From the NCBI RefSeq assembly GCF_009830125.1, contig NZ_WUPT01000003.1, positions 124,001 through 188,000 on the forward strand: a stretch of DNA of 64,000 nucleotides. The letters run 5' to 3'. A program made the translations under genes and the position numbers. The DNA is from Kangsaoukella pontilimi. GTDB lineage: Bacteria; Pseudomonadota; Alphaproteobacteria; Rhodobacterales; Rhodobacteraceae. Numbering within the stretch: the stretch's first letter is position 1; every line of letters begins with the position of its first letter. The notes below the pieces were generated by a model. It ran no database searches, was not told the origin of the DNA, and was given only the letters and a program-made list of their open reading frames with translations. Below, piece by piece: positions 10,157 through 20,491 of the stretch.

Positions 10157-11565
10157 CAGGACAGCACCACACCGGGGTTGAGAATCCCCACCGGATCGAG
10201 TGCACCCTTGATCGTGCGCATCGCGGCCAGTTTGGCCGGGTCGCCGTAGCGCTCCAGATCGCCTGTCTTCAGCCGTCCGATCCCATGCTCCGCGCTGAAA
10301 CTGCCGCCGCGTGCGGCGACAGCATCGTGGACGAGACGCGTAATATCGGGCGCGGCGGCTTTGAACTCCGCAGCCTTCCGGCCTTTCGGCGGGAACATGT
10401 TGTAATGCAGGTTGCCGTCGCCAAGGTGGCCGAAGGCGTTGATCCGCACGTCCGCGATGGCGCGCACCTTTGCGCCCGTCTCTTCCAGAAACCCGGCGAT
10501 TTCGGACAGAGGCAGCGAGATATCGTGGGACGCCACCGCCCCGATGACGCGGTTCGCCTCAGGGATGGTTTCGCGCACAGCCCAGAATTCGTCCCGCTGT
10601 GCGCCGCTCGTGGCGATCATGCCGTCGGTGACCAGCCCGTCTTCCAGCGCGGCCGCGAAGACCTCTTCAAGAACGGCGTCGGGGTCGATGGCCTCGGGCG
10701 TGCCAAGCTCGATCAGGACCGACCAGTCGGGCACGGGGTCGAGCGGCTGGCGCGTGTCGGGGAAGGTCTCGCTCAGGAACTCGAACCCCTCGCGCGACAT
10801 GATCTCGAAGGCTGACACCGTCTCGCCCGCCGCGTCCCGCAGCCGCGCCAGAAGGTCCAGCGCCGCGTCCGGCCCGGCGATGTCCATGAAGGCCGTGCCG
10901 ACGCGGGCGGGCATGGGCGACAGCGCAAGAGAGGCCGCCGTGATGATCCCGAGCGTGCCTTCCGAGCCGATCAGCAGATGCCGCAGGTCATAGCCCGTGT
11001 TGTCCTTCCTCAGCCGCTTCAGCCCGTGAAAAATACTGCCATCGGCCATCACCGCCTCGACACCAAGACAGAGCGACCGCGCCATCCCGTAGCGCAGCAC
11101 ATTGACCCCTCCCGAGTTCACGGCCAGCCCGGCGCCGATCTGCGCGGTTCCCTTGCTGCCATAGGTCAGCGGGAACAGGCGCCCGGCATCCTCGGCGGCG
11201 TCGTGAATGTCGGCCAGCGTCATTCCCGCCTCGACCACCATCGTGTTCTCCAGCGGATCGAGACTGCGAAGCGCGCGCATATTCTCCATCGACAGGATGA
11301 GGTTGGCCGGGCCTTTGTCCGACAACTGCCCGCCCACAAGCCCGGTGCCCCCGCCATAGGGCTGAATGCCCACCCGCGCCTCGGCGCAGAACCGGACCAC
11401 TGCCGCCACCTCGTCGGTCGAGCGGGGGGCGGCCACGAAACTGGGCTGGCCGAAATACTTGCCGCGCGGCTCTTCCAGATAGCGCGCCTCGGCCGGTTTC
11501 AGCGAAAGACCGGGCAGGGCGGTGGCCAGCCGGTCGGCAAAGTCCTGATTGCAAGGGTTCAGCAT
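10156..11565 (-). CDS. FAD-linked oxidase of the GlcD / D-lactate / D-2-hydroxyglutarate dehydrogenase family
   Basis: A 469-residue flavoenzyme. The PCMH-type FAD domain is in the N-terminal half (GIQPYGGGTGLVGGQ about 66-80, and GAGLAVNSGGVNVLRYG). The C-terminal cap domain carries NAFGHLGDGNLHYN and SAEHGIGRLK with the catalytic/metal-site histidines. Oxidation of a D-2-hydroxyacid (lactate, hydroxyglutarate or glycolate) is expected, but the substrate cannot be read from the sequence. It is monocistronic as far as seen, and convergent with apt. Confidence 0.88.
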   Translation of the reverse strand: MLNPCNQDFADRLATALPGLSLKPAEARYLEEPRGKYFGQPSFVAAPRSTDEVAAVVRFCAEARVGIQPYGGGTGLVGGQLSDKGPANLILSMENMRALRSLDPLENTMVVEAGMTLADIHDAAEDAGRLFPLTYGSKGTAQIGAGLAVNSGGVNVLRYGMARSLCLGVEAVMADGSIFHGLKRLRKDNTGYDLRHLLIGSEGTLGIITAASLALSPMPARVGTAFMDIAGPDAALDLLARLRDAAGETVSAFEIMSREGFEFLSETFPDTRQPLDPVPDWSVLIELGTPEAIDPDAVLEEVFAAALEDGLVTDGMIATSGAQRDEFWAVRETIPEANRVIGAVASHDISLPLSEIAGFLEETGAKVRAIADVRINAFGHLGDGNLHYNMFPPKGRKAAEFKAAAPDITRLVHDAVAARGGSFSAEHGIGRLKTGDLERYGDPAKLAAMRTIKGALDPVGILNPGVVLS

Positions 11566-11597
11566 GGGCAGAGTTCAGTCGCCGCCAGCGGGGAAAG

Positions 11598-12422
11598 TCA
11601 ATCGCTCATGCTCAGAAAGCGCGGCTCCAGCACCATGATCGTGGGCCGCGAGGGCAGGGACCTGAGAGACACTTCGAAGCTGCTCCGACCCGTCCGGTCG
11701 ATGGCGAACTCGGTGCTGACCCCGTCGAGGAACCGGTCGAGCGACCCGCGCGAAAACCAGTGCATCGGCAGAACGATGGACGATTTCAGGCGGCTCACAA
11801 TCCGGACCATAGTCGGCGTGTCCACCGTCAGACCTCCATCCACGGCGGCCATCAGCACGTCGACCCGGCCAAGCGCGGCGTATTGCATATCTGTCGGCTC
11901 GTGGTGGAGGTGGCCCAGATGCCCGATGCAAAGACCCGCCACCTCGAACACGAAGATCGAATTGCCGTCGCGGATCGGCTCGCCGCCGAACCCGCCCCGT
12001 ATGTCGGTGGTGACGTTCCGGATCAGCATTTCGCCCAGGTCGATGTAATAGTCCGCAGGCCCGTCCTGCTGCCGCCAGCCGGGAAGAATATGCGCGATGT
12101 CCGCGTCGGGATAGGCCGTCCAGTGCGAGGAATGGGCCACGTTCATCGTCACCACGTCGGGCACGAAATCCACCCCGCCGATGAAGCCGTTATAGTCCGT
12201 GATCGCCTCGATCCCGCCGGGCGTCTGGATCATGAACATCGAATGATCGATGTAGCTGATCCGCACGCCGTATTCGTCCTCGATCGGCTGCTGCCAGCTT
12301 GCCTTGTGCAGATATTCGATCCCCGGCGCGGCATCGGCAATGGCGATGCAATGGCTCGGGCGACGCTCCTGCGCGGCCAGAGGCGTGGCGAAAAGCGCAA
12401 GGGCCAGTATGTAACGCAGCAT
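11598..12422 (-). CDS. Exported metallo-beta-lactamase-fold protein
   Basis: A 274-residue protein with a cleavable signal peptide (MLRYILALALFATPLAAQE). The rest resembles UlaG-like MBL-fold proteins: YIDHSMFMIQTPGGIEAITD, then AHSSHW, and GHLGHLHHEPTD as a metal-ligand region, and LPMHWFS near the end. The classical HxHxDH motif is not seen in plain form, so the metal site is atypical. Substrate unknown. AAGGAGGGA precedes the ATG. It is divergent from glpD, with a small inverted repeat TTACC-TTC-GGTAA (12437-12449) just upstream. Confidence 0.7.
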   Translation of the reverse strand: MLRYILALALFATPLAAQERRPSHCIAIADAAPGIEYLHKASWQQPIEDEYGVRISYIDHSMFMIQTPGGIEAITDYNGFIGGVDFVPDVVTMNVAHSSHWTAYPDADIAHILPGWRQQDGPADYYIDLGEMLIRNVTTDIRGGFGGEPIRDGNSIFVFEVAGLCIGHLGHLHHEPTDMQYAALGRVDVLMAAVDGGLTVDTPTMVRIVSRLKSSIVLPMHWFSRGSLDRFLDGVSTEFAIDRTGRSSFEVSLRSLPSRPTIMVLEPRFLSMSD

Positions 12423-12555
12423 TCGGTCCCTCCTTGTTACCTTCGGTAAGATAGCGGGTCGGACGCCTGCGGCAACGCGTCCGGGGCTGCGTCAATTCGG
12501 AACGGACCCGCGCGGAGCGCATTGTCATTCCATAAACTATGGGGATTAAAGAGAT

Positions 12556-12575
12556 GGTGCCCGAGTCGGGGCACC
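12556..12575 (+). promoter_or_regulatory. Leader hairpin before glpD
   Basis: A 7-bp stem GGTGCCC / GGGCACC with loop GAGTCG, ending 14 nt before the glpD start, so it flanks the ribosome-binding site AGGAGA. A short inverted repeat CCATA-AAC-TATGG (12530-12542) lies just upstream and could be a repressor site. No function is shown. Confidence 0.4.
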
Positions 12576-12589
12576 GAACAGGAGACCAC

Positions 12590-14173
12590 ATGACCGACGA
12601 TATCCGCGACCTTTTCATCATCGGCGGCGGGATCAATGGAACCGGGATCGCCCGCGACGCGCAGGGACGCGGTCTGTCCGTGACGCTTGCCGAAATGAAC
12701 GACCTTGCGTCCGCCACGTCCTCCGCGTCGACCAAGCTGTTTCATGGCGGGCTGCGCTATCTCGAATATTTCGAATTCGACCTCGTGAAAAAGGCCCTTG
12801 TCGAACGCGAGACGCTTCTGAAAGCGATGCCGCACATCTCGTGGCCCATGCGCTTCGTGCTGCCCTATCACTCGGATATGCGCTTCGAGACGACGACGCC
12901 GGCTGCAAGGCTGCTGACGAGGGTCATGCCGTGGATGAAGGGGCGCAGGCCCGCATGGATGATCCGTCTCGGTCTCTTCATGTATGACAATCTGGGCGGT
13001 CGGAAGATCCTGCCGGGCACCAAGACGGTTGACCTGACGCGCGGTCCCGAGGGCGAACCGCTCAAGGACAAGTTCAAGCAGGCCTACGAGTATTCCGACT
13101 GCTGGGTCGAGGATTCCCGCCTCGTGGTGCTGAACGCACGCGACGCCGAGGAGCGCGGCGCACGCATTCTCATCCGGACCAAGGTCCTGTCCGCCGAACG
13201 CACCGGCGACCATTGGACCATCGAATGCGAAGACGTCGAAACCGGCGTGAAATCCACCCACCTCGCCCGTGGCATCGTCAACGCGGGTGGGCCCTGGGTC
13301 GAGGACGTGGTCCGCACCAAGATCAGGCTGAACACCAGCGAGGGCATTCGCCTCGTTCAGGGCAGCCATATCGTGACGAAAAAGCTCTTCGATCACGGCA
13401 AATGCTACTTCTTCCAGGGCGAGGACGGGCGGATCATCTTCGCCATTCCCTACGAGACCGATTTCACGCTGATCGGCACGACCGACAAGGAATACAAGGG
13501 CAACCCCTCCGAGGCCAAATGCTCGGATGAAGAGGCCGATTATCTCGTCAATTTCGCCAACCAGTATTTCAAGGCCGAAATCAGCCGCGCCGACGTGGTC
13601 TGGACCTATTCGGGCGTCAGGCCGCTCTACGATGACGGCGCGATGTCGGCCACGGCGGCCACGCGCGACTATGTCCTGTCGGTCGACGACAGCGGTCCCG
13701 TGGTGCTCAGCGTCTTCGGTGGCAAGATCACGACCTACCGCAAACTGGCGGAACAGGCGCTGGCCAAGCTCAAGCCCCACTTCCCGAAGGCGGGCGGCGA
13801 CTGGACCGCCGAGGTGCCGCTGCCCGGTGGCGATTTCCCGGTGAACGGTGTCGCGGCGCTGGTGGACGGGCTGAAAGCCGATTATCCGTTCCTTGATGAT
13901 TTCTGGGCTAAGCGCCTCGTGCGCGCCTACGGGACCGAAGCGCGGCAAATTCTGGGTGCGGCCGAAACGCCAAACGATCTGGGCGAGGATTTCGGCGCGA
14001 CCATCACGGCGGCCGAACTGCACTGGCTGATGGATCGTGAATACGCACGCACCGCGCAGGACGTGGTCTGGCGCCGCTCGAAACTGGGTCTCAGGCTCAC
14101 CGAGGACCAGATCGCGCGGATCGACGCCTGGATGAAGGACGCAAAACTGGCCGTCAGCGCCTGGGCAGGATAA
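12590..14173 (+). CDS. glpD: Aerobic glycerol-3-phosphate dehydrogenase
   Basis: Membrane-associated FAD enzyme that oxidises glycerol-3-phosphate to dihydroxyacetone phosphate and passes electrons to quinone. In the 527-residue protein the FAD-binding motif is [20 protein letters not shown] near the N-terminus, followed by [20 protein letters not shown]. In the middle is [16 protein letters not shown], and the C-terminal domain has [17 protein letters not shown]. Start ATG 12590 has AGGAGA 5 nt upstream. It is followed by glpK with a 43-nt gap, forming a glycerol-catabolic pair. No glpF transporter or glpR regulator is seen here. Confidence 0.96.
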   Translation: MTDDIRDLFIIGGGINGTGIARDAQGRGLSVTLAEMNDLASATSSASTKLFHGGLRYLEYFEFDLVKKALVERETLLKAMPHISWPMRFVLPYHSDMRFETTTPAARLLTRVMPWMKGRRPAWMIRLGLFMYDNLGGRKILPGTKTVDLTRGPEGEPLKDKFKQAYEYSDCWVEDSRLVVLNARDAEERGARILIRTKVLSAERTGDHWTIECEDVETGVKSTHLARGIVNAGGPWVEDVVRTKIRLNTSEGIRLVQGSHIVTKKLFDHGKCYFFQGEDGRIIFAIPYETDFTLIGTTDKEYKGNPSEAKCSDEEADYLVNFANQYFKAEISRADVVWTYSGVRPLYDDGAMSATAATRDYVLSVDDSGPVVLSVFGGKITTYRKLAEQALAKLKPHFPKAGGDWTAEVPLPGGDFPVNGVAALVDGLKADYPFLDDFWAKRLVRAYGTEARQILGAAETPNDLGEDFGATITAAELHWLMDREYARTAQDVVWRRSKLGLRLTEDQIARIDAWMKDAKLAVSAWAG

Positions 14174-14216
14174 ACCGCGTCCAAACGGAACGAAAAAGAG
14201 ACGACGAGGGAAGACT

Positions 14217-15701
14217 ATGTCGCACGTCATGGCAATCGATCAGGGGACCACGTCCAGCCGGGCGATCCTGTTCAACAAGGACATGCGCATCGTCGGTATG
14301 GCGCAGGAGGAATTCCCGCAGCACTATCCCGCCTCGGGCTGGGTCGAGCATGATCCATCCGATCTCTGGTCCACCGTCGCGGCCACCTGCCGCGCGGTGA
14401 TCGAACGGACGGAAATCCCCGCCGACGACATCGCCGCCATCGGCATCACGAACCAGCGCGAAACGACTGTGGTCTGGGAAAAGGCGACCGGGAAACCGCT
14501 TCATAACGCCATTGTCTGGCAGGACCGCCGGACTGCCGACTACTGCGCCGAGATGCGCGAGGCGGGCCATGAAGAGACAATCACCGCCAAGACGGGCCTG
14601 CTCATGGACCCTTATTTCTCGGGGACCAAGCTGAAATGGATCCTCGATCAGAATGAGGGCTCGCGCGAGCGCGCGAAGCGGGGCGAGCTGATGTTCGGCA
14701 CCGTGGATACCTATATCATCTGGCGCCTCACCGGCGGCGCGGTCCATGCGACCGATGCCACGAATGCCTGTCGCACGATGCTTTACGACATCGAGAAGGG
14801 CAGCTGGTCCACCACGATCTGCGATCTCTTGGACATCCCGATGGAGATGCTGCCCGAGGTCCGGAACAGCGCCGGCGATTTCGGCATGACCCGTGCCGAT
14901 CTGTTCGGGCGCGAGATCCCGATCCTCGGCGTCGCGGGCGACCAGCAGGCGGCGACGGTCGGTCAGGCCTGTTTCCAGCCGGGCATGATGAAATCGACCT
15001 ACGGCACGGGCTGCTTTGCGCTGATGAACACGGGCGATACGCCCGTCCGGTCGCAGAACCGTCTCTTGACCACCGTGGCCTATCAGCTCGACGGCAAGCG
15101 GACCTACGCCCTCGAAGGCTCGATCTTCATCGCGGGCGCGGTGGTTCAGTGGCTGCGCGACGGGCTCAAGATCATCCGCGAGGCTTCCGAGACCCAGCCC
15201 ATGGCCGAACGGGCCGACGTGGGTCAGCAGGTCATCCTCGTCCCCGCCTTCACCGGCCTCGGCGCCCCCTATTGGGAGCCGGAAAGCCGTGGCGCCATCT
15301 TCGGTCTGACACGGAATTCGGGCCCGAACGAACTGGCCCGCGCCGCGCTCCAGTCGGTGGGTTTCCAGACCCGCGACCTGCTGGAAGCGATGCGCGCCGA
15401 TTCGCCCTCTGACATGGGTGGCGTGCTGCGCGTGGACGGCGGCATGTCCGCCAGCGACTGGACCATGCAGTTTCTGAGCGACATCATCGGCGCCCCTGTC
15501 GACCGGCCCGAGGTCAAGGAAACAACCGCGCTGGGCGCAGCCTGGCTTGCGGGCATGAAGGCCGGAATATACCCCGATCAGAAGGGCTTCGCGGAAAGCT
15601 GGAAGTTGGAACGTCGCTTCGAGCCCGACATGACCGACGACGATCGCCGCCACGCCTACGACGCTTGGAAAAAGGCGGTGGCTGCGACCATTTCGGTCTG
15701 A
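14217..15701 (+). CDS. glpK: Glycerol kinase
   Basis: Phosphorylates glycerol to sn-glycerol-3-phosphate with ATP. The 494-residue protein starts [16 protein letters not shown] (FGGY kinase phosphate loop). Substrate-site stretches [12 protein letters not shown] and WQDRRT follow, then [12 protein letters not shown], and the late ATPase motif [19 protein letters not shown]. Full family length. It supplies the substrate of GlpD. The promoter of the glycogen cluster begins about 14 nt after its stop codon. Confidence 0.97.
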   Translation: MSHVMAIDQGTTSSRAILFNKDMRIVGMAQEEFPQHYPASGWVEHDPSDLWSTVAATCRAVIERTEIPADDIAAIGITNQRETTVVWEKATGKPLHNAIVWQDRRTADYCAEMREAGHEETITAKTGLLMDPYFSGTKLKWILDQNEGSRERAKRGELMFGTVDTYIIWRLTGGAVHATDATNACRTMLYDIEKGSWSTTICDLLDIPMEMLPEVRNSAGDFGMTRADLFGREIPILGVAGDQQAATVGQACFQPGMMKSTYGTGCFALMNTGDTPVRSQNRLLTTVAYQLDGKRTYALEGSIFIAGAVVQWLRDGLKIIREASETQPMAERADVGQQVILVPAFTGLGAPYWEPESRGAIFGLTRNSGPNELARAALQSVGFQTRDLLEAMRADSPSDMGGVLRVDGGMSASDWTMQFLSDIIGAPVDRPEVKETTALGAAWLAGMKAGIYPDQKGFAESWKLERRFEPDMTDDDRRHAYDAWKKAVAATISV

Positions 15702-15714
15702 ACGGGCCTTATAC

Positions 15715-15765
15715 TTGAAACTGCGATAAACACGTTATCTAACGCGTGTTGTTATCGCTAACGAA
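15715..15765 (+). promoter_or_regulatory. Predicted glgP promoter with overlapping LacI-type operators
   Basis: TTGAAA (15715-15720) and TCTAAC (15738-15743) are spaced by 17 nt, a plausible sigma-70 promoter. The -10 region is part of the palindrome GTTA-TC-TAAC (15734-15743). A second palindrome GTTA-TCGC-TAAC (15751-15762) with a central CG lies at the predicted start of transcription. CG-centred GTTA...TAAC palindromes are typical of LacI/GalR-family operators. Repression of the glycogen cluster by a sugar-responsive LacI-type protein is inferred; no such regulator gene is in the window. Confidence 0.55.
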
Positions 15766-15777
15766 TGGAATGCGGGC

Positions 15778-18168
15778 ATGAGTACAAGCGCACTCAAGGA
15801 CAGCGTCCTGTCGCACTTGAAATACAGCCTCGGCAAGGACCCCGAGCACGCCACGACCTATGACTGGCGCGTGGCCCTGTCGCTCGCCGCCCGCGACCGG
15901 ATCGTGGACCCGTGGTTCGAGTCGACGCGCGCGACCTACCGCGCCGACGCCAAGCGGGTGTATTACCTGTCGATGGAGTTCCTGATCGGCCGTCTTCTGG
16001 AAGACGCGCTCGTCAACACCGGCGTCTACGATGACGCCAAGGCGGTTTTCGACGATCTGGGCCTGAACTTCGGCGAGATCCTCCATGACGAGCCCGACGC
16101 GGCGCTCGGCAACGGCGGCCTTGGCCGTCTGGCGGCCTGCTTCCTCGAAAGCCTCTCGACCCTCGGCATTCCGGCGATGGGTTATGGCATCCGCTACGAG
16201 CATGGCCTGTTTCGCCAGCGCTTCGAAGGCGGCCGCCAGGTCGAAGAGGCCGAGGACTGGCTGACGCAGGAACATGTCTGGGAATTCGAGCGCCCTGAGG
16301 CGGCTTTCGAGATCGGCTTCGGCGGTCAGGTCTACGAGAACGGCGGGCGTGCCGTCTGGCGTCCGCAGGAAGCGGTGATCGCGCAGGCATTCGATACTCC
16401 CGTGGTGGGCTGGAAGGGCGAATGGGCCAACACGCTTCGCCTCTGGGGCGCGCTGCCCAAGACGGTGCTCGACCTTCAGCGGTTCAACGCGGGCGACTAT
16501 GCCGCCGCGGCCGAACCCGAGGCACTGGCGCGCACGATCAGCCGGGTTCTCTATCCCGACGACACCACGGAAGAGGGCAAGCACCTGCGCCTCAAGCAGG
16601 AATACTTCTTCACCGCCGCCTCGCTCCGCGACCTGATCCGGCGCTTCGAGGCCGAGCATGACGATCTCCGTGACCTGCCCAAGCGGGTCGCGATTCAGCT
16701 CAATGACACCCACCCCGCCATCGCCGGCCCCGAACTTGTCCGCATCCTGCACGACGAGCGCGGGATGGAGTTCGAGACCGCGATGGAGATCGCGCGCGGC
16801 TGTCTGAACTACACCAACCACACGCTTCTTCCCGAGGCGCTCGAGCGGTGGTCCGACGGTCTGATGGGCTATCTCTTGCCCCGTCACCTGCAACTGATCG
16901 AGCGGATCGACACCGCCCATCAGACGCAGCACCCCGGCATCGCCATCCGCGAGCATGGCGAGGTCAAGATGGGCGAACTCAGCTTCATCATGGCCAACCG
17001 CGTCAACGGCGTCTCGGCGCTGCACTCCGATCTGATGAAGGTCACGGTCTTCAAGGACCTGCACGACATGCACCCCGACCGGATCGTGAACCAGACCAAC
17101 GGCGTCACACCGCGCCGCTGGCTGCGCACCTGCAACCCGCGCCTGTCGGGCCTGATCACCGACGCGATCGGGGATGGCTGGATCAAGGACGCCGAACGTC
17201 TGTCCGAGCTTGAGCCGCATGTGAACGACGCCGGTTTCCTCGACCGGTTCGTGCAGGCCAAGCGCGAGAACAAGGTGGACCTTGGACAGTGGATTGCAGA
17301 GAGCATGGGCATATCGGTCGACCCCGACGCCATGTTCGACGTCCAGATCAAGCGCATCCACGAATACAAGCGCCAGCACCTGAACATTCTCGAAACAATC
17401 GCTCTCTGGCAGGAGATGCGCGACAATCCGAACGGCGACTGGACGCCGCGCGTAAAGATCTTCGGCGGCAAGGCCGCGCCGGGCTACGTTTTCGCGAAAG
17501 AGATCATCTACCTGATCAATTCGGTCGCCTCGGTCATCAACAACGACCCGGTCACCTCGAAATGGCTGAAGGTGGTTTATCCGGCGAACTACAACGTGAC
17601 GCTGGCAGAGCGGCTGATCCCGGCGGCGAACCTCTCCGAACAGATCTCGACGGCGGGCAAGGAAGCCTCCGGCACCGGCAACATGAAATTCGCTCTGAAC
17701 GGCGCGCTGACCATCGGTACGCTGGATGGGGCGAATGTGGAAATCCGCGAGCATGTGGGCGCCGACAACTTCTTCCTGTTCGGCATGACCGCCGAAGAGG
17801 TGATGGAGCGTCGCACGGTCGAAGGCCACGCATGGGACGCGATTTCCAAGGATCCGCGCTTGGCGCGCGCGGTCGATGCGCTCAGAAACGGCACCTTCGC
17901 GGGGGGCGACCATGACCGCTTCCGCGGCATCGCCGATAACATCTCGGGGCCGGACTATTTCCTCGTGGCATCCGACTTTTCGGACTACTGGCGCGCCAGC
18001 CGCGAGGTGGATCAGGCTTTCCGTGACACTGGCCACTGGGCCCGCATGGCGGCGCTCAACACGGCGCGCTCGGGCTGGTTCTCGTCCGACCGGACGATCC
18101 GCAGCTATGCAAGCGAAATCTGGGACGCTTTGCCGTCCAAACCATTGCGGAACATTGCTGCGGAATAA
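15778..18168 (+). CDS. glgP: Glycogen phosphorylase
   Basis: Releases glucose-1-phosphate from glycogen ends using pyridoxal phosphate. The 796-residue protein carries YYLSMEFLIGRLLEDAL near the start, ALGNGGLGRLAACFLESL, QLNDTHPAIAGPELVRILHD and NQTNGVTPRRWL. The PLP site is Lys637 in GTGNMKFALNGALTIGTLDG. First gene of the glgP-glgB-glgC-glgA-glgX-pgm cluster. Its product feeds the phosphoglucomutase encoded downstream. Placement of the degradative enzyme first, behind an operator-like promoter, suggests coordinated rather than opposing expression of synthesis and breakdown. Confidence 0.97.
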   Translation: MSTSALKDSVLSHLKYSLGKDPEHATTYDWRVALSLAARDRIVDPWFESTRATYRADAKRVYYLSMEFLIGRLLEDALVNTGVYDDAKAVFDDLGLNFGEILHDEPDAALGNGGLGRLAACFLESLSTLGIPAMGYGIRYEHGLFRQRFEGGRQVEEAEDWLTQEHVWEFERPEAAFEIGFGGQVYENGGRAVWRPQEAVIAQAFDTPVVGWKGEWANTLRLWGALPKTVLDLQRFNAGDYAAAAEPEALARTISRVLYPDDTTEEGKHLRLKQEYFFTAASLRDLIRRFEAEHDDLRDLPKRVAIQLNDTHPAIAGPELVRILHDERGMEFETAMEIARGCLNYTNHTLLPEALERWSDGLMGYLLPRHLQLIERIDTAHQTQHPGIAIREHGEVKMGELSFIMANRVNGVSALHSDLMKVTVFKDLHDMHPDRIVNQTNGVTPRRWLRTCNPRLSGLITDAIGDGWIKDAERLSELEPHVNDAGFLDRFVQAKRENKVDLGQWIAESMGISVDPDAMFDVQIKRIHEYKRQHLNILETIALWQEMRDNPNGDWTPRVKIFGGKAAPGYVFAKEIIYLINSVASVINNDPVTSKWLKVVYPANYNVTLAERLIPAANLSEQISTAGKEASGTGNMKFALNGALTIGTLDGANVEIREHVGADNFFLFGMTAEEVMERRTVEGHAWDAISKDPRLARAVDALRNGTFAGGDHDRFRGIADNISGPDYFLVASDFSDYWRASREVDQAFRDTGHWARMAALNTARSGWFSSDRTIRSYASEIWDALPSKPLRNIAAE

Positions 18169-18234
18169 GCGTTAACAGTTGATTCAGGCCGAAAAAAAAG
18201 GCCGAGTAAAAGGGAACGACACACAGGGGATGGT

Positions 18235-20448
18235 ATGACGGCGAAGACAACGGAACAGGCACGGCCTTTTTCCCCCGACGACGCCAGACGCATTGCATTC
18301 GGACAGCACGACGATCCGTTTTCAATTCTCGGGCCGCACGAGGTGGGTAAGACCCGCTTCGTCACGGCCTTCGACCCCGGCGCGGTCAAACTGTCGGCCG
18401 TCGCGGGGGGCAAGACCTTCCCGCTGGCGCCGGTGGACGGCGCGCCCGGCCTCTTCTCGGGGCCCGTAGAGGGAAGCGACGCCTACACGCTCCGTGGCGA
18501 AGACGGCGACGGAAACACCTGGGACACCGAAGATCCTTTCCGGTTCGGTCCGGTCATCGGCGAGATGGACGAATATCTCCTGGCCGAGGGCACGCATGAG
18601 CGCATCTGGAAGGTGCTCGGCGCCCATACAATCGAACATGAGGGCGTCAGCGGCGTTCATTTCGCGGTCTGGGCGCCCAATGCCCGCCGTGTCTCGGTCG
18701 TGGGCGACTTCAACCTCTGGGACGGGCGCCGCCATCCGATGCGCCGCCGTGGGACAACCGGCGTCTGGGAAACCTTCGTGCCGGGTCAGGGCGAAGGCAC
18801 CGTCTACAAGTACGAAATCCTGGGCGCCAACGGCAAGACCCAGCCGCTCAAGGCCGACCCGGTCGGCTTCGGTAGTCAGCACGCGCCGGAAAACGCCAGC
18901 GTCGTCCGCGACATCTCCGGCTACGGCTGGAAGGATGACGAATGGATGGCCGAGCGCGGCGCGCGCCAGCAGCGGACGGCGCCGATCTCGATCTACGAAG
19001 TGCATCTTGGCTCGTGGAAGCGGAAGGCGGACGAGGGAAATCGGTCCCTGTCCTACAAAGAGCTTGCGGTCGAGCTCGTGGATTACGTCCACGACATGGG
19101 CTTCACCCATATCGAGCTTCTGCCGATCAGCGAGTACCCCTTCGACGGCTCATGGGGCTATCAGCCGGTGGGCATGTACGCGCCCACGATCCGCTTCGGC
19201 CCCCCGCACGAATTCCGCGACCTGATCGAAGCCGCGCATGAAAAGGGCCTTGGCGTCCTTCTCGACTGGGTGCCGGGGCACTTCCCGACCGACCCGCACG
19301 GGCTTGGCCGTTTCGACGGCACGGCGCTCTATGAACATGCCGACCCGCGCGAGGGGTTCCACCAGGACTGGAATACCTACATCTACAACTACGGCCGGAC
19401 CGAGGTTGCCAACTACCTGATCTCGAACGCGCTTTACTGGCTTGAGGAATATCATATCGACGGCCTCCGCGTGGATGCCGTGGCCTCGATGCTCTACCGC
19501 GACTACAGCCGCAAGGATGGCGAGTGGGTCCCGAACAAGGATGGCGGGCGCGAGAACTACGAAGCCATCGCCATGATGCAGCGAATGAACGTCACGACCT
19601 ACGGCAAGGTCGACGGCATCATCACCGTGGCCGAGGAATCCACGGCCTATCCCGGCGTCTCGTCACCCGTTGACGGCGGCGGTCTGGGGTTCGGCTACAA
19701 GTGGAACATGGGCTGGATGAACGACACGCTCGAATACATCAAGAAAGAGCCCGTTCACCGCAAATACCACCATCACCAGATGACCTTTGGCATCCACTAT
19801 GCCTTCAGCGAGAATTTCATCCTGCCGATCAGCCATGACGAGGTCGTGCACGGCAAGGGCTCGATGCTGGCCAAGATGCCCGGCGACGAGTGGGAGAAAT
19901 TCGCAAACCTCCGCGCTTATTACGCCTTCATGTGGGGTCATCCGGGCAAGAAGCTCCTGTTCATGGGGCAGGAATTCGCCCAGTGGCACGAATGGAACCA
20001 TAACGCCCAGCTTGACTGGGGCGCGCTGAAGGATCCCAAGCACGAGGGCATTCAGAACCTCGTTCGGGATCTGAATACGCTCTACCGGGCCGAGCCTGCG
20101 CTTCATGTGCGCGACACCTCGCCCACCGGCTTCCAGTGGATCGTGGGCGATGCCGTCGAGGAATCGATCTACGCCTGGGTGCGCTGGGGCGAAGAGGGCG
20201 ACCGGCCTGCCGTCGTCGTCTCGAACTTCACGCCTGTCGAGCGTACCGGCTGGCAATGCGGCCTGCCGCGCGCCGGCCGCTGGCGCGAGGCGCTGAACAC
20301 TGATGCGGGCCGCTATGGCGGCGGAGATCGTGGCAACATGGGCGGGGTCGAGGCCACCGAAGACGGCTGGCACGGCCAGCCCGCATCGGCCAAGCTGACC
20401 ATACCGCCCTTGGGCACGGTCGTTCTGATCTGGGAGGGTCAGGACTGA
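18235..20448 (+). CDS. glgB: 1,4-alpha-glucan branching enzyme
   Basis: Creates alpha-1,6 branches in glycogen (GH13). The 737-residue protein has an extra N-terminal beta domain, then a CBM48 domain ([20 protein letters not shown] about residues 140-160) and the catalytic barrel. Nucleophile Asp414 is in [11 protein letters not shown], general acid Glu467 in [11 protein letters not shown], and transition-state Asp535 in SHDEVVHGK. Length equals the E. coli enzyme. It starts 66 nt after glgP and is followed by glgC. Confidence 0.97.
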   Translation: MTAKTTEQARPFSPDDARRIAFGQHDDPFSILGPHEVGKTRFVTAFDPGAVKLSAVAGGKTFPLAPVDGAPGLFSGPVEGSDAYTLRGEDGDGNTWDTEDPFRFGPVIGEMDEYLLAEGTHERIWKVLGAHTIEHEGVSGVHFAVWAPNARRVSVVGDFNLWDGRRHPMRRRGTTGVWETFVPGQGEGTVYKYEILGANGKTQPLKADPVGFGSQHAPENASVVRDISGYGWKDDEWMAERGARQQRTAPISIYEVHLGSWKRKADEGNRSLSYKELAVELVDYVHDMGFTHIELLPISEYPFDGSWGYQPVGMYAPTIRFGPPHEFRDLIEAAHEKGLGVLLDWVPGHFPTDPHGLGRFDGTALYEHADPREGFHQDWNTYIYNYGRTEVANYLISNALYWLEEYHIDGLRVDAVASMLYRDYSRKDGEWVPNKDGGRENYEAIAMMQRMNVTTYGKVDGIITVAEESTAYPGVSSPVDGGGLGFGYKWNMGWMNDTLEYIKKEPVHRKYHHHQMTFGIHYAFSENFILPISHDEVVHGKGSMLAKMPGDEWEKFANLRAYYAFMWGHPGKKLLFMGQEFAQWHEWNHNAQLDWGALKDPKHEGIQNLVRDLNTLYRAEPALHVRDTSPTGFQWIVGDAVEESIYAWVRWGEEGDRPAVVVSNFTPVERTGWQCGLPRAGRWREALNTDAGRYGGGDRGNMGGVEATEDGWHGQPASAKLTIPPLGTVVLIWEGQD

Positions 20449-20491
20449 GCACGACGAAAAGACGAAGAAGAACGAAAAACAGGGGGAGCCT

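Noticed and set aside
15739-18036. 765-residue open frame opposite glgP
   Set aside because: Antisense shadow of glgP caused by high third-position GC; no ribosome site and no recognisable domain.
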